Of a DNA stretch of 52,464 bases, positions 24,830 through 35,600 are shown in pieces. The notes under the pieces are model-generated. The model saw only the letters and a list, made by a program, of their open reading frames with translations. It was not told the origin of the DNA and searched no databases. The stretch is from positions 1-52,464 of the forward strand of contig JBPCJY010000168.1 of NCBI GenBank assembly GCA_051004815.1. Reading direction: 5' to 3'. Source of the stretch: JBBQXY01 sp051004815. GTDB taxonomy: Bacteria; Chloroflexota; Ktedonobacteria; Ktedonobacterales; Ktedonobacteraceae. The stretch's first letter is position 1. Each line of letters opens with the position of its first letter. The position numbers and the translations under genes are program-made.

Positions 24830-26629
24830 TTACGGTTTGTACCCAAAGTCTGGAATGGCCATCCAGCGTTGCCTGAGATAGTGCGCCGCCATTTTCGGCT
24901 TGCGGACGTTGGTGAACACGCCCTTTTTGTTGCCCTGGACGCGTATAATACCTTGACTGGTTTGGAAATCTGTGAAGTGCCACACCTGCTCACCGATAAA
25001 GGTGGGGAACTCATCCACCACTTCATGATTGGCTTGCAGACATGCCACTTGATACTCTTCGGAAAACATCACGGGCGTTGTATCATGGAAGCCGGCGATG
25101 GTGTCAGCCCCATACTCGGTGAACATCATGGGTTTGCCCGGCCATAGCTGATTCCATCTCGTCAACTCGGCACGCAAGAGAGCTTTGGCCACCTCTAACT
25201 GTCCACCTGCGACATACCAGCCATAGTAGCGGTTCAGCGCCAGCACATCCACCAGGTCCGACACGGTATTCGTGTCGGGCGTGGCCCCCTGAACCAGCAC
25301 AATGGTGACGGGGCGTTTCTGGGGATCGAGTTCGCGGGCGAGCTGGACTAAGGGTTGAAAATAGTCATGCGCTCCCTCTTCTTCGGACGCTGATTCATTG
25401 GCAATAGACCACATCACCACACACGGATGATTTTTATCCCGTGCGATCAGCTCGCGAATCACCTGCGCATGCTGCTCTTTGGTTCGCAGCTCTTCCCAGG
25501 TCTTGTGGTGCCTGGTATCACCGCTCAACAATGCCGCAAAGTTCAGATTCAAACCGACTGCCGGAACCTCATCGATCACCACAAATCCTTCACGGTCCGC
25601 AAGACGCATGAGCTCTTCAGAGTAGGGATAGTGCGAGGTGCGGAAGGAGTTGGCACCGATCCATTGCAGCAGATTCAGGTCTTTCACATTGAGCACTTCA
25701 TCCAATCCGCGTCCGTGGACAGGGAAGTCCTCGTGTTTCCCAAATCCCTTAAAATAGAAGGGCTTCCCATTAATGAGGAATTTCCCGTCCTTGATCGCTA
25801 TCGTCCGCACGCCGAACGGTTCCTCATACGTATCCAGACGCTGCCCATCCTGCCACAATTCTACCACACAGCTATACAGATAGGCGTGCCGCGGCTGCCA
25901 GAGATGCACCGCTTCGATAGAGAGTTGGCCGGTCGCTCCAGTGCCGCTGGCAACTCTTTCACCGTTCTCGTCGTGAAGGGAGACGCGAACCTCCGCCTCT
26001 CCCTCGGTCTCAATGGTGTAGCCGACCTGCGCATTCGTTCCCTGGACCTCCGTCGTCAGGGTGATATCGCGGATATAGGTTTTCGGGGTCGTGTAGAGTT
26101 TGACCGGGCGCTGGATGCCGGCATAGTTGAAAAAGTCAAAGTTCGGGGTGTCCGTCACCACTTTTCCCAGGCCGGGAACGTCTTCTTCTTGATAATTGCC
26201 CACCGGAAGCGTGCTATAGTCCACAATATTGTTGACCGCGACCGTCAGGCGATTTTTGCCGAGGCTTGCGAACACGTTGATTTCTGCCTCGAACGGCGTA
26301 AATCCCCCCTGGTGCTCGACGACAAGCTGTCCATTAAGATAGACTTTGGCAGCATGCGTCACGGAGCCAAAACGCAGCACGATTCGTTGCGCGAAGAAAT
26401 GGTCGGGGAAGACAATCTCCCGTTCATACCACACCCACCCAACGTGGTCGCGAAATTCCGCTCCCTCATACAGATCATTGTAGGAAGCAGGGACCGGCAT
26501 CGGGATCGCCTGCTGTAACGGGCGTCCAAACCATTTCTCTTCAAATCCCGTGCCGTGATCCAGCTTAAAGTTCCAGATCCCATTCAAATCAACGAGTTCT
26601 CTTGATGTGGTCATGATGGGGTATAACAT
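24830..26629 (-). CDS. uidA: Beta-glucuronidase (GH2)
   Basis: Hydrolyses beta-D-glucuronides. Full GH2 layout: jelly roll (LNGIWNFKLD... GWVWYERE... VYLNGQLVVEHQGGFTPF), an immunoglobulin-like domain, then a TIM barrel. Acid/base N411-E412 (WSIANESAS), nucleophile E505 (FTEYGAD), and the N-x-K pair N567/K569 (GNKKGVFTN) that selects the glucuronate carboxylate; all lie within a residue or two of the E. coli enzyme's numbering. 599 aa versus about 603. No signal peptide, so cytoplasmic, needing uptake of glucuronides, probably by the MFS gene upstream. GAGGAGA lies 6 nt before ATG. Confidence 0.93.
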   Translation of the reverse strand: MLYPIMTTSRELVDLNGIWNFKLDHGTGFEEKWFGRPLQQAIPMPVPASYNDLYEGAEFRDHVGWVWYEREIVFPDHFFAQRIVLRFGSVTHAAKVYLNGQLVVEHQGGFTPFEAEINVFASLGKNRLTVAVNNIVDYSTLPVGNYQEEDVPGLGKVVTDTPNFDFFNYAGIQRPVKLYTTPKTYIRDITLTTEVQGTNAQVGYTIETEGEAEVRVSLHDENGERVASGTGATGQLSIEAVHLWQPRHAYLYSCVVELWQDGQRLDTYEEPFGVRTIAIKDGKFLINGKPFYFKGFGKHEDFPVHGRGLDEVLNVKDLNLLQWIGANSFRTSHYPYSEELMRLADREGFVVIDEVPAVGLNLNFAALLSGDTRHHKTWEELRTKEQHAQVIRELIARDKNHPCVVMWSIANESASEEEGAHDYFQPLVQLARELDPQKRPVTIVLVQGATPDTNTVSDLVDVLALNRYYGWYVAGGQLEVAKALLRAELTRWNQLWPGKPMMFTEYGADTIAGFHDTTPVMFSEEYQVACLQANHEVVDEFPTFIGEQVWHFTDFQTSQGIIRVQGNKKGVFTNVRKPKMAAHYLRQRWMAIPDFGYKP

Positions 26630-26710
26630 GGTTTCTCTCCTCTTGCGAAAATGTCTCCATTGGATAATATACGACGTCTGTCTTGCCTATGCTGGCCCTG
26701 ATCACTCCTG

Positions 26711-26745
26711 CACCCAGTTCCCAGCCTTGCGCTGGGGACTGGGTG
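26711..26745 (-). terminator. Hairpin after the MFS gene, before uidA
   Basis: CACCCAGTTCCCAG pairs with CTGGGGACTGGGTG (13 of 14), 10 bp beyond the MFS stop on the minus strand. There is no T run, so it may attenuate transcription or protect mRNA rather than terminate fully. Confidence 0.5.
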
Positions 26746-26755
26746 GTCTGCTGCC

Positions 26756-28045
26756 TTAGCGTACAGCCTTGATCGGCGTCACTGTGAGGATGCCAAGCAG
26801 GACGAAGATCGTCGCAGCGATGTACAAGACCGAATAATTATGCGTCAGAGCAAGGATGAGCCCGGCAAACACAGGTGCCACTGAGTGGGGCAGCGTGTTG
26901 GCAATATTGATGATACCCATATCCTTGGCCCGGTTCTTTGCCGAGGGCAACACCAGGGTGACGATCGCGACATCAACGGCCAGGTAGGCTCCCAGACCAA
27001 AGCCCAGCACGGCGGCAGCGACTAGCACGGCGATCCAGCTCTGGAAAAAGGCGAGCAGGAGAAAGGAGATGGCCATAATAATCATCCCAGCGATCACAAA
27101 GAGCTTGCGCCGCTGGAAGCGATCAGAGAGAAAGCCGCCCAAGACGGTGGAAAGCAGCGACACGACCGCTGCGATGATGCTGAACGTCGAGGCCCCTTGT
27201 AGCGCGGTCGGATATTTCACGACATCCTCCAAGTAATAGAAGATATACGTGATCCCCAGAAAATATCCGACAAACGGGACGAAACGCGTCAGCCAGGCCC
27301 AGCCGAAATCCGGGTACCTGCGGGGATTAATCCAGAAATTCTTGAGAAACGCCCCGAGGTGGAAAGCAGGCATATAGCCCTTGGGAAGCACCTTGTCTTG
27401 CAGGAAGAGCGCGAACGGAATGGTGGTCACGAGCACGATCACGAACATGACCACGTAGGCGTTCGTCGGAGCGGATTTGAAGATCTGGCCGGCCAGAATC
27501 GCGCCCAGGATGCCTCCCAGGCCGGTGGCAAGCCCGAAGATGCCGGAAACCGTGCCACGCTGATTCTCCGGGACCTGATCGGGGATCGTCGCGACGAGCG
27601 TTGCCAGGGCGATGTTAGAGAAGAGCTCGACCAAACAATAGCCAATGAACAAGAGCGGGATAGTCGTCGCTCGCCACATGAAGAGCAGGCCCATCACCGT
27701 TAGCAGGCCACCCACGAAGATCCACGGACGCCTGCGCCCAAAGCGCGAGGTGGTGCGGTCACTGAAGGCACCAGCGAGGGGATTGGCAAACAGCGCGATC
27801 AGGACCGTGATGCTCGTGAAAAAACTGAGGATCGCGACTTTGCTCCCAGGGGCAAGCAGGCCAATCTGGAAGGGCAACAACAATGCTCCGATACCGGCGT
27901 AGAGGATATAGAGCGAGATGGCAGCGGCAGTCAGCGCGAACATGAAGCCGCGGCTTACCTGCCGTGTCGGAGCTTGCAGTGCTTCTGGCAGATCGGGAGA
28001 TGGTTCGGCGGACAATGCCAGGTCAACGGCTTGAATATCTTCCAT
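26756..28045 (-). CDS. MFS sugar transporter (GPH-like), probable glucuronide permease
   Basis: 429 aa with about 12 hydrophobic segments. The cytoplasmic loop between helices 2 and 3 reads LAGAFSDRTTSRFGRRRPWI, the form found in GPH/SLC45-like sugar symporters, and LSDRFQRRKLF repeats it in the second half. It is the first gene of the minus-strand operon and directly precedes uidA, so import of glucuronides is a reasonable inference. AAAGGA stands before the ATG. Confidence 0.78.
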   Translation of the reverse strand: MEDIQAVDLALSAEPSPDLPEALQAPTRQVSRGFMFALTAAAISLYILYAGIGALLLPFQIGLLAPGSKVAILSFFTSITVLIALFANPLAGAFSDRTTSRFGRRRPWIFVGGLLTVMGLLFMWRATTIPLLFIGYCLVELFSNIALATLVATIPDQVPENQRGTVSGIFGLATGLGGILGAILAGQIFKSAPTNAYVVMFVIVLVTTIPFALFLQDKVLPKGYMPAFHLGAFLKNFWINPRRYPDFGWAWLTRFVPFVGYFLGITYIFYYLEDVVKYPTALQGASTFSIIAAVVSLLSTVLGGFLSDRFQRRKLFVIAGMIIMAISFLLLAFFQSWIAVLVAAAVLGFGLGAYLAVDVAIVTLVLPSAKNRAKDMGIINIANTLPHSVAPVFAGLILALTHNYSVLYIAATIFVLLGILTVTPIKAVR

Positions 28046-28304
28046 GGGAAGGGTCCTTTCGTTTCAAATATCTTCCTTACATATCAAAATACTTCCTAAA
28101 CTACTACTACTAAGGTGTTTGGTTTGGTTGCCGTCGCTTCCATGTTCTTCTACCTAAAAAGTCTCACGGTTCGCTCATTTCCCAGGCCGTTGGGAAGCAG
28201 TGCCCTCTATGGGGGGAGTGTTTCGTGCGGAAGTTGAACCGGTTGCTCTCCAACGTGGTGAAAGGTTCGAAATATCTGAACACATCTTCTTGGAATAGTA
28301 TACC

Positions 28305-28333
28305 TTGCTCAATGAGCCTATTTCTCGTATAAT
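28305..28333 (+). promoter_or_regulatory. Sigma-70 promoter of the AraC-family gene
   Basis: TTGCTC (28305-28310), 17 bp, TATAAT (28328-28333), 45 bp before the ATG. Confidence 0.65.
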
Positions 28334-28335
28334 TC

Positions 28336-28364
28336 TGACCAATAAACGAATATTTTTGACCAAT
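28336..28364 (+). promoter_or_regulatory. 21-bp-spaced direct repeat TGACCAAT, candidate AraC-type operator
   Basis: TGACCAAT at 28336-28343 and 28357-28364, start to start 21 bp (two helical turns), the spacing typical of AraC half-sites. It covers the predicted transcription start and early leader, implying autorepression. Confidence 0.5.
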
Positions 28365-28377
28365 TAGGAGGACAGCG

Positions 28378-29625
28378 ATGCAAGCCGCTTATGAGCAATA
28401 CAGATCAGGTTGTCAGCTCATTTCGATCCTCACGAATCTCGAAGTACAATTGTTTGACAACGAGAGGGTTTCACATATTCATTATGCCTCCTATGATCTG
28501 CCCACCGTGCTTGAGCGTTATAAACATGCAGCTCTTGTCCACGTCCTTCAGCAGCCCCTTGTGAAAGACTGCGTGTATGTGTTTCGCAACTCCATTCAGC
28601 TTGAGTTTCTGGCGGCAGGTATGTGGGATGGAGCGGACTATCGAGGCACTATCGTGGTAGGTCCCTGTATCAGTAAAGCCTATCACCCGCAGTTGCTACG
28701 TGAAATAAGCCACAAAGAACGATTACCCCTTGTCATGCAGCAACAACTGCGACAATGCTATAACGCTCTGACGATGGTAGATGAAGCGAAACAGCATGCC
28801 ATCAGCTACTTACTCATCAACGTGTTTACACCAGGAATGATACAGCCTCAACAGATTGAAATCGCACTGCCTCCCTCAGAAGGCACTGCAGTGAACTTCA
28901 CCTATGATCTGGAGCAGGATCGGGAACTGATTGAGAGAAGATATGCGAGCGAGAACAAGCTGCTGCATGCCATTGCCAGAGGGACCCCTCACTTGTTGAA
29001 AACAGCGATGGAGGAGGGGAAGGAGTTCTCCTGGCCGTACCGCCATCCCAATTCGCCTGTGCGGTCGATGAAAAATCTCTCTTTTACTGCAAATTCGTTA
29101 TTTAGGAAAGCAGCGGAAAGCGGAGGGGTTCATCCCCTCTATCTGGATAGGATATCGGGGAAATTTGCTATCCAAATAGAACAAGCACAGAGCATAGCCG
29201 AGTTAGTATCCCTCTATGAAGAGATGCTTCAAGCCTACTGCACTCTGGTGAAAGAATTGTCGGTAGCCACACTCTCTTCACTAGTCGGGGAAGCGGTCAC
29301 CTTTATTCGTTTCAATATCGATCAGCCTTTAAGCTTGAACCGAATTGCTGAGACGCTTGGGGTTCATCCGTCCTATTTCTCCCGTACCTTTAAAAGAGAA
29401 CTGGGGATGACCCTCACCGCATATATCAATAAACTCAGAATTGACGAGGCCAAATATATGTTGGATTACAGCAACGCATCTGTCACCGAAATTGCTTCGA
29501 GCGTCGGCTATAGCGACCCCAATTATTTCTCAAAGGTGTTTACGAAGCTGGAGTATGTGACTCCACATGACTATCGAAAACGAAAAAAGGGGAACGCTAC
29601 ATCTTTACTCATGTTGCCTTCTTGA
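28378..29625 (+). CDS. AraC-family transcriptional regulator
   Basis: 415 aa. The C-terminal ~100 residues are a standard double helix-turn-helix: LSLNRIAETLGVHPSYFSRTFKRELG and then SVTEIASSVGYSDPNYFSKVFTK, ending in HDYRKRKKG. The ~300-residue N-terminal part has no sugar-cupin signature I recognise; it resembles the sensory regions of Firmicutes YesN-type regulators lacking the receiver domain. AGGAGG lies 6 nt before ATG. Divergent from the glucuronide operon, so probably its regulator, responding to a sugar or sugar acid. Confidence 0.85.
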   Translation: MQAAYEQYRSGCQLISILTNLEVQLFDNERVSHIHYASYDLPTVLERYKHAALVHVLQQPLVKDCVYVFRNSIQLEFLAAGMWDGADYRGTIVVGPCISKAYHPQLLREISHKERLPLVMQQQLRQCYNALTMVDEAKQHAISYLLINVFTPGMIQPQQIEIALPPSEGTAVNFTYDLEQDRELIERRYASENKLLHAIARGTPHLLKTAMEEGKEFSWPYRHPNSPVRSMKNLSFTANSLFRKAAESGGVHPLYLDRISGKFAIQIEQAQSIAELVSLYEEMLQAYCTLVKELSVATLSSLVGEAVTFIRFNIDQPLSLNRIAETLGVHPSYFSRTFKRELGMTLTAYINKLRIDEAKYMLDYSNASVTEIASSVGYSDPNYFSKVFTKLEYVTPHDYRKRKKGNATSLLMLPS

Positions 29626-29975
29626 GTCAGGCAATGAAGCAGTAGATGAGCGAGGGCTCAAGTATCAATCCCGAAGCAGTCACTCTCATCGCCCCTCAAT
29701 CCGTGCAAGAAGCGGTGGCCTGAAGCCCCGTGAATAGGCAGAGCCTTTTCGCTGGAGCGCATGTGCAACCACCTGCATCGCTATGCTCGTCCAAGTTCTA
29801 ACACGCGCCGTACTGCAGGTTCGTTGAGACGAGCCGGCAAGCAGACAGTTGAGCACGGAGGGACGAGATGTTCTTCCCCTTGCTTGACTTGCGCTGAAAC
29901 ACCAAAGGTGCTTATAATTTCTACATAGAGGCACCAGGAAGCCATAAGCACATCCTTTTCTTGGGAGCGGAGCGT
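29626..29975. other. Gene-free gap between araC-like and MFS genes
   Basis: 350 bp. A weak TTGCCT/AGGCAA hairpin at the AraC gene's stop is the only structure I see. A minus-strand frame (29686-29934) has no motif or SD and is not credible. Base composition turns G+C-rich after about 30000. Confidence 0.4.
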
Positions 29976-31444
29976 ATGCATCGTCGTCAGTTGGACCCCA
30001 AAGTGAGTGTGAGTATCGTCTTCGTCGTGGGCATGTTCATGAGCATCATGGACGGGACGATCGTCATGTCGCCCTGCCCTCGATAGGACGCCAGTTAGGC
30101 GTGCCGAGTACCTCTATCGACGCCGTAGTAGTGGCTTATCTGCTGAGCCTTGCGGTGGTCATTCCGGCATCCGGCTGGTTAGGCGACCGCTGGGGCACCA
30201 AGCGCGTCTTCCTGATTGCATTGGCGCTCTTCACAGTCACATCGGCCCTGTGTGGCCTGGCGTCGAACTTCACGATGCTGGTGCTGTTCCGCTTCCTGCA
30301 AGGAGCCGCCGGTGGAGCTCTTGCTCCGGTGGGAACCACCATGCTCTATCGGACGTTCCCTCCTGCTGAGCGCGTGCGGGTTTCGAGCGTCCTCATCATA
30401 CCCACTGTGGTCGCACCCGCGACTGGTCCCGTGCTCGGAGGCCTGCTGGTGGACTCGTTGTCGTGGCGCTGGGTGTTCTTTGTGAATGTGCCCATCGGGA
30501 TTGCTGCCTTCCTGTTCGGCCTCATTTTCTTGCAGGAGCACCGCGAGCCGAAAGCGGGGAGTTTCGATCTACCGGGCTTCCTACTAGCCGGCATCGGCCT
30601 GGCACTCGCCCTGTACGCACTGAGCGAAGGTCCAACATCTGGCTGGATCTCGCCCGCCATCCTGGGCAGTGCTCTCGGAGGACTGCTCCTGCTGATCGGG
30701 TTCGTGGTCGTTGAACTGCGGAGACCGGAACCACTGCTCGACCTGCGCCTACTGGGCAATCGGCTGTTCCGCATCGCCAATCTGGTCTCCCTATTCTCCA
30801 GTGCCGCTTTCCTCGGTGTGCTCTTCGTCGCTCCGCTTTTCTTGCAGCAAGGGCTCGGGGTCACGCCCCTCACCTCCGGGCCGACGACGTTCCCCGAGGC
30901 GCTGGGTGTGCTGCTCTCCTCTCAGATTGTGGCCCGCCTCTATCCGCGCGTCGGACCGCGCCGTCTCATGGTCGCCGGGCTCACCGGTGTAACAATTGTG
31001 ATGGGGCTGATGTCGCTGATGGGAGCGGACACGAATCTGTGGTTGATGCGTGTGCTCATGTTCCTCACGGGAGCTGGGATGGCCTTCGCGTTCGTGCCCG
31101 TGCAGATCGCTGCCTTCGCGACCATCTCGTCCGCCGCTACAGGGCGGGCGTCGGCCCTCTCCAATGCGCTGAGACAGCTAGGGAGCGCGCTTGGCGTCGC
31201 TGTGATAGGCGAGGTTCTCAATGCCGTGGGACCAACGCGCCAGAGTGTGAACGGGAGAGTGCTGCCGAGCCTGGCGGCTTATCACGCCGCCTTCCTGGCC
31301 GCCGCCGTGCTTGCGCTGATTGCCGCGGGCCTCGCACTGGCCGTTTCTGACCGCGATGCTGCCCCCAGCATGCAGCGTCAGGCCAGGCCGAGCGAAGACG
31401 AGGACACGTCAGAACAGACAATGTTCGCGGAAGCGGGCTTATAG
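29976..31444 (+). pseudogene. DHA2-type MFS drug exporter gene with single-base frameshift near its start
   Basis: ATG 29976 begins MHRRQLDPKVSVSIVFVVGMFMSIMDGTIVM and then stops. Restoring one A near 30066 (GTC-AAT for GTCAT) turns this into the canonical DGTIVNVALPSIGRQLGVPSTSIDAVV of DHA2/EmrB-QacA exporters. From 30101 the rest is open for 447 codons: motif A GWLGDRWGTKRVF, RFLQGAAGGALAPVG, and motif C GPVLGGLLVDSLSWRWVFFVNVPIG, with 14 hydrophobic helices expected in all. If the missing base is real, translation could begin only at GTG 30101, giving a protein without helix 1, unlikely to work; it may equally be a sequence error. Confidence 0.75.
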
Positions 31445-31517
31445 CATGATGCCATTCTTTTCCTCAACTCTACACGCTGTCAAGTAGAGGTACCAGAGAT
31501 TTTAGGAGAGAAGCAAT

Positions 31518-32261
31518 ATGGACGATGAAAGCAGTGCCATCGCCAGGATGCATGCCATCACCATTTCACGGGAGTATGGCAGCGGCGGTGGTGAGATTGC
31601 CGCTCGCCTGGCGAAACGCCTGGCATGGCAATTGATTGACCATGAAGTGGTTATACGGGTGGCAGAGAAGCTGCATGTTAGCCGGGCGGAAGCAGAAGAG
31701 CACGATGAGTGTGTTGAGAGTCTGCCCTCACGGATTTTCAAGAGCTTGCGACTGGTTCATCCTACCATGCCTGTGACCGTAGATATTCCGTTCAGCATGG
31801 ATTCGCGTGCCTTCCATGAAGCTCGCAGCCAGATCATTGAAGGGGCAGTTGCCTCCGGGCAGGTGGTGATCGTCGGTCGTGGTGCCCAGGCTCACCTGGC
31901 GCAGAAAAATGATGTGCTTCACGTACGCATCATTGCACCGCTTGAGGCACGTATCACCTATGTGATGAGCCGCGAAGACCTGGATAGAGCGGCGGCTAAA
32001 GCACGTATCCTACAGAAAGACCAGGAGCATGCCCGCTATCTCGAGACGTTTTACCAGCGTCGTCCGAGCGATCCTCATCTATATGACCTCGTCCTGAGCA
32101 CTGGAACCCTCGATCTGGAGAGTGCCGTCGATGTGATCTCTATCGTTCTCGAGCGCAAGGCCAGACGGCTCTCGAAACCTGCGCAGGAACTCGGGCCGAC
32201 GGTAGGATTGTCTCGCTATCCTGGTCAGCCTGAAAATTTCCGCCCTCCACAAAAGTCATAA
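31518..32261 (+). CDS. Cytidylate kinase-like family protein (second copy)
   Basis: Paralogue of the protein at 15000-15773: ITISREYGSGGGEIAARLAKRL, DHEVVIRVAEKL, VVIVGRGAQAHLA and RIIAPLEARITYVM align through the same order, and both end in GLSRYPGQPENFRPP or a close variant. The P-loop-like GSGGGEI is intact. 247 aa. AGGAGA lies 8 nt before ATG. It sits ahead of the OtsB-GH65 gene, as the other copy sits with the PPK2 genes, supporting a recurring gene set. Phosphate acceptor unknown. Confidence 0.8.
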   Translation: MDDESSAIARMHAITISREYGSGGGEIAARLAKRLAWQLIDHEVVIRVAEKLHVSRAEAEEHDECVESLPSRIFKSLRLVHPTMPVTVDIPFSMDSRAFHEARSQIIEGAVASGQVVIVGRGAQAHLAQKNDVLHVRIIAPLEARITYVMSREDLDRAAAKARILQKDQEHARYLETFYQRRPSDPHLYDLVLSTGTLDLESAVDVISIVLERKARRLSKPAQELGPTVGLSRYPGQPENFRPPQKS

Positions 32262-32623
32262 TAGTTCTTTTGTGATAAAAACGCTAACCCAGCGTCTCAA
32301 GCAGAGCGATGGGTCTTTCAGGCTAGAGAGAGTAGAACATCTAGCCTTGCTTCAATCTTGTTGACCTCTGATGTATGAGTGGATTTCAGTTTCGCCTTGC
32401 TTGACAGGTATTCATACTCTTCACTATACTGTTGGTAGTAAAATATCAACCTATCATGTATGGTGCTTGCCGCCAGCGGATGGAGTGAGAACCCCAGCCT
32501 GCTTGTGCTGATGTGTACGGCGAACGTTCTGAGCGAGGGCCGGCTGGACCGGGCGACCATTCGGCTTTGGGCAGGCAGCAAGGGCATCTGGCGGAGGCGA
32601 CTCACAAAGGCAGGCGTGTAACT
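32262..32623. other. Gap before the OtsB-GH65 gene with a possible coding remnant
   Basis: 362 bp. The first ~200 bp are A+T-rich without supported features. From about 32483 a G+C-rich plus-strand frame reads NPSLLVLMCTANVL... LDRATIRLWAGSKGIWRRR and ends with TAA at 32620-32622, just before the ATG of the next gene. This looks like the C-terminus of an actinobacterial-type gene carried along with the fusion gene; I do not recognise the family. Confidence 0.35.
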
Positions 32624-35600
32624 ATGAGAAGGCAGATCGGCGACCTACCGCACGCGCTCGGTGAGGGCGCGGTACTGGCGCGGCGTTTCGTTGGCAAGCA
32701 GCCGGCCGTGTTCCTCGACTACGACGGGACTCTGACTCCGATCCGCGACCGACCGGAGGACGCCGTGATCTCGGACAGCATGCGTGAGGCGGTGCGGAGG
32801 CTGGCCGAACGAGTCCCCGTGGTCGTGGCCAGCGGCCGCGATCGCACGGTCGTGCAGGAGCTCATGGGCCTCGACAACCTGATCGTGGCTGGCGACCACG
32901 GTTTCGATATCTGGAGCCCGACCGGAGGGTCCATACAGCGTGAAGAGGGCGCGTCATTCGAGGGTCTGCTGCGAGAGGTGGAGGCACGGCTACGCGCCGA
33001 GCTGGCCGACATCCCTGGATCCCTGGTCGAGACCAAGCAGAGTTCGGTGGCCGCTCATTTCCGCCTGGTACCCGAAGCGCAGCGACCTCGCGTCAAGGAG
33101 ATCGTTGACGCCATCCTCAGCGAGCACTCGCAGGAGCTCAAGGTCACGCCGGGCAAGATGGTCTTTGAGATCCAGCCCAAGCTGGACTGGGATAAGGGCA
33201 AGGCGGTGCTCTACCTGCTCAAGGCACTGGGCTTGGACCGAGACGACGTGGTCCCCGTCTATCTGGGCGACGATATTACTGACGAGGACGCCTTCCGCGC
33301 CCTGGCGGGGCGCGGCATCGGCATTTTGGTGGGAAATGCCGACGACCCTGAGACCGTTGGTCGCACCACCGCCGCGGACTACGTGCTGAACACGATTGGG
33401 GAGGTGGAGGAGTTCCTCAACAGGCTCGCCGCCCTGGACTCCGCGCAGGGGAAGCCAACGACGCCCGGCGGGGTATCTGAGCCCAATCCGAAGGAGTGGA
33501 CGCTCGCCTACGACTCCTTCGAGCCCGAGCAGGAGAGGCTACGGGAGGTGTTGACCTCGACCGGCAACGGCTATTTCTGCACGCGTGGCAGTGCCGAGTG
33601 GGCAGACGTGGACGACGTCCACTATCCTGGCACCTACGCACATGGCTGCTACAACCGGGAGACGACCATCATGGGTGGCCATCCGGTGCTCAACGAAGAC
33701 CTGATCAACCTTCCCAACTGGCTCGTGCTCAAGCTCCGCATCGGCAGCGACGAACCGATCACCCTGAAAAACGTCGAGCTGCTAAGCTACCGGCACGAGG
33801 TGGACTTCCGCAATGCGACGGTGATACGCAGGCTGCGCTTTCGCGACCGCCGGGGTCGCGAGACGACGCTTTCCAGCAGGCGCTTCGTCAGCATGGCCGA
33901 CATGCACCAGGCGGCCCTGGAGTGGACCATCATGGCTGAGAACTGGTCTGGCCCGGTGGAGGTTATCACGGCACTTGACGCACGCGTCATCAACCAGGGC
34001 GTCGCCCGCTACCGGGAACTCGAGGGCCGCCACCTGCATCCGGTGGCGAGCCGGACTCCGTGTCCGGACACCATCTCCCTGATAGCGCAGACTCGTCAGT
34101 CCCGCATCTACGTGGCCGAAGCGGTAAGGACGCGCGTATACGGAGACTCAGGTGAACTGGAGGCCGAGCGCGGGCTCTATCGGATGGAGGACTATGCTCA
34201 GCAAACGCTGGGCGTAGTCCTCCGGCAAGGACAACCGGTCCGTGTCGAGAAGCTGGTCTCGTTCTACACCTCTCACGACCAGGCGATCAACGAGCCCCTG
34301 GACAACGCCGAGAAGGCGGTCGGGCGTTTCGGCACCTTCGACGAGGCCTTCGGCCGTCACCAGCGTGCGTGGGACGAACTGTGGGACGACTGCGACATCC
34401 GGGTACCCAACGACGACCGGGTCCAGTTCCTGCTGCGCTTCCACGCCTCCCACATTCTACAGACCTGCTCTCCCCACACAGCCGATCTGGACGCCGGCGT
34501 TCCCGCACGCGGCCTCAACGGGGAAGCTTACCGCGGCCACATCTTCTGGGACGAGCTCTACGTCTATCCCTTCCTGAACTTCCGGCTGCCGAAGATCACG
34601 CGGGGCCTCCTGATGTACCGGTACCGCAGGCTCGACGAGGCCCGTGCTCTGGCTCGCGACGCCGGCTACCGGGGCGCGATGTTCCCCTGGCAAAGTGGCA
34701 GCGACGGCAAGGAAGAGACCCAGATCGTGCATCTCAACCCGCGCTCTGGGTTGTGGGAACCAGACCTGAGCCAGAACCAGAGGCATGTGAGCGCGGCCAT
34801 CTTCTACAACATCTGGCACTACATCCAGGCCACTGGAGATACTGACTTCCTGCTCGGGCCGGGCGCCGAGATGATGATGGAGATCGCCCGTTTCTGGTCC
34901 AGCATCGCTCACTTCAACCAGGAACGTGGCCGCTACGAGATCCACGGCGTCATGGGCCCGGACGAGTTCCACGAGAAATACCCCGACTCCGCTGAGCCCG
35001 GTCTGCGCAACAACGCGTACACCAACGTGATGGTGGCGTGGATCTCAGACGTTGCGGGCAGGCTGCTCGACTTGCTCCCAGCGCGGCGGCGACGGTCGCT
35101 CTGCGAGCGGATTGACCTCACCGACCAGGAAATCGAGACCTGGACGGAGATGAGCCACAAGATGTACGTCCCCTTCCACAGCGATGGCGTCATCAGCCAG
35201 TTCGAGGGCTGGGAGAACCTGGAGGAGCTGGACTGGGATGCCTATCGCCGGGAGTACGGCAACATCCAGAGGCTCGACCGCATCCTGCGGGCGGAGGGAA
35301 AGGAGCCCGACCGCTACAAGCTGTCGAAGCAGGCGGACGCCGTGCTGTTGTTCTACCAGTTCCGGCAGGATGAGCTGAAGCAGATTTTCGAGCGCCTCGG
35401 CTACTCGTACACACCTGAGACGCTGCGCAAGACCGTCGCCTACTACGATGCCCGTACCTCGCACGGGTCCACCCTGAGCTTCGTAGCATATGCCGGGATC
35501 TACTCAGAGATCGACCTGGCGATCTCCTGGGAGCGGTATATGGTGGCATTGGAGAGCGACGTCGGCGACGTGCAGGGCGGCACCACGGCTGAGGGCATCC

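Larger units (their letters stand above)
28046..28377. other. Divergent intergenic control region (MFS/uidA operon versus araC gene)
   Basis: 332 bp. It holds a good rightward promoter and a direct repeat next to the AraC gene (listed separately). For the leftward operon I can see only a weak -10, TATACT on the minus strand near 28297-28302, overlapping the rightward -35; the roughly 250-nt leader that would follow has no clear riboswitch or hairpin. Confidence 0.45.
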
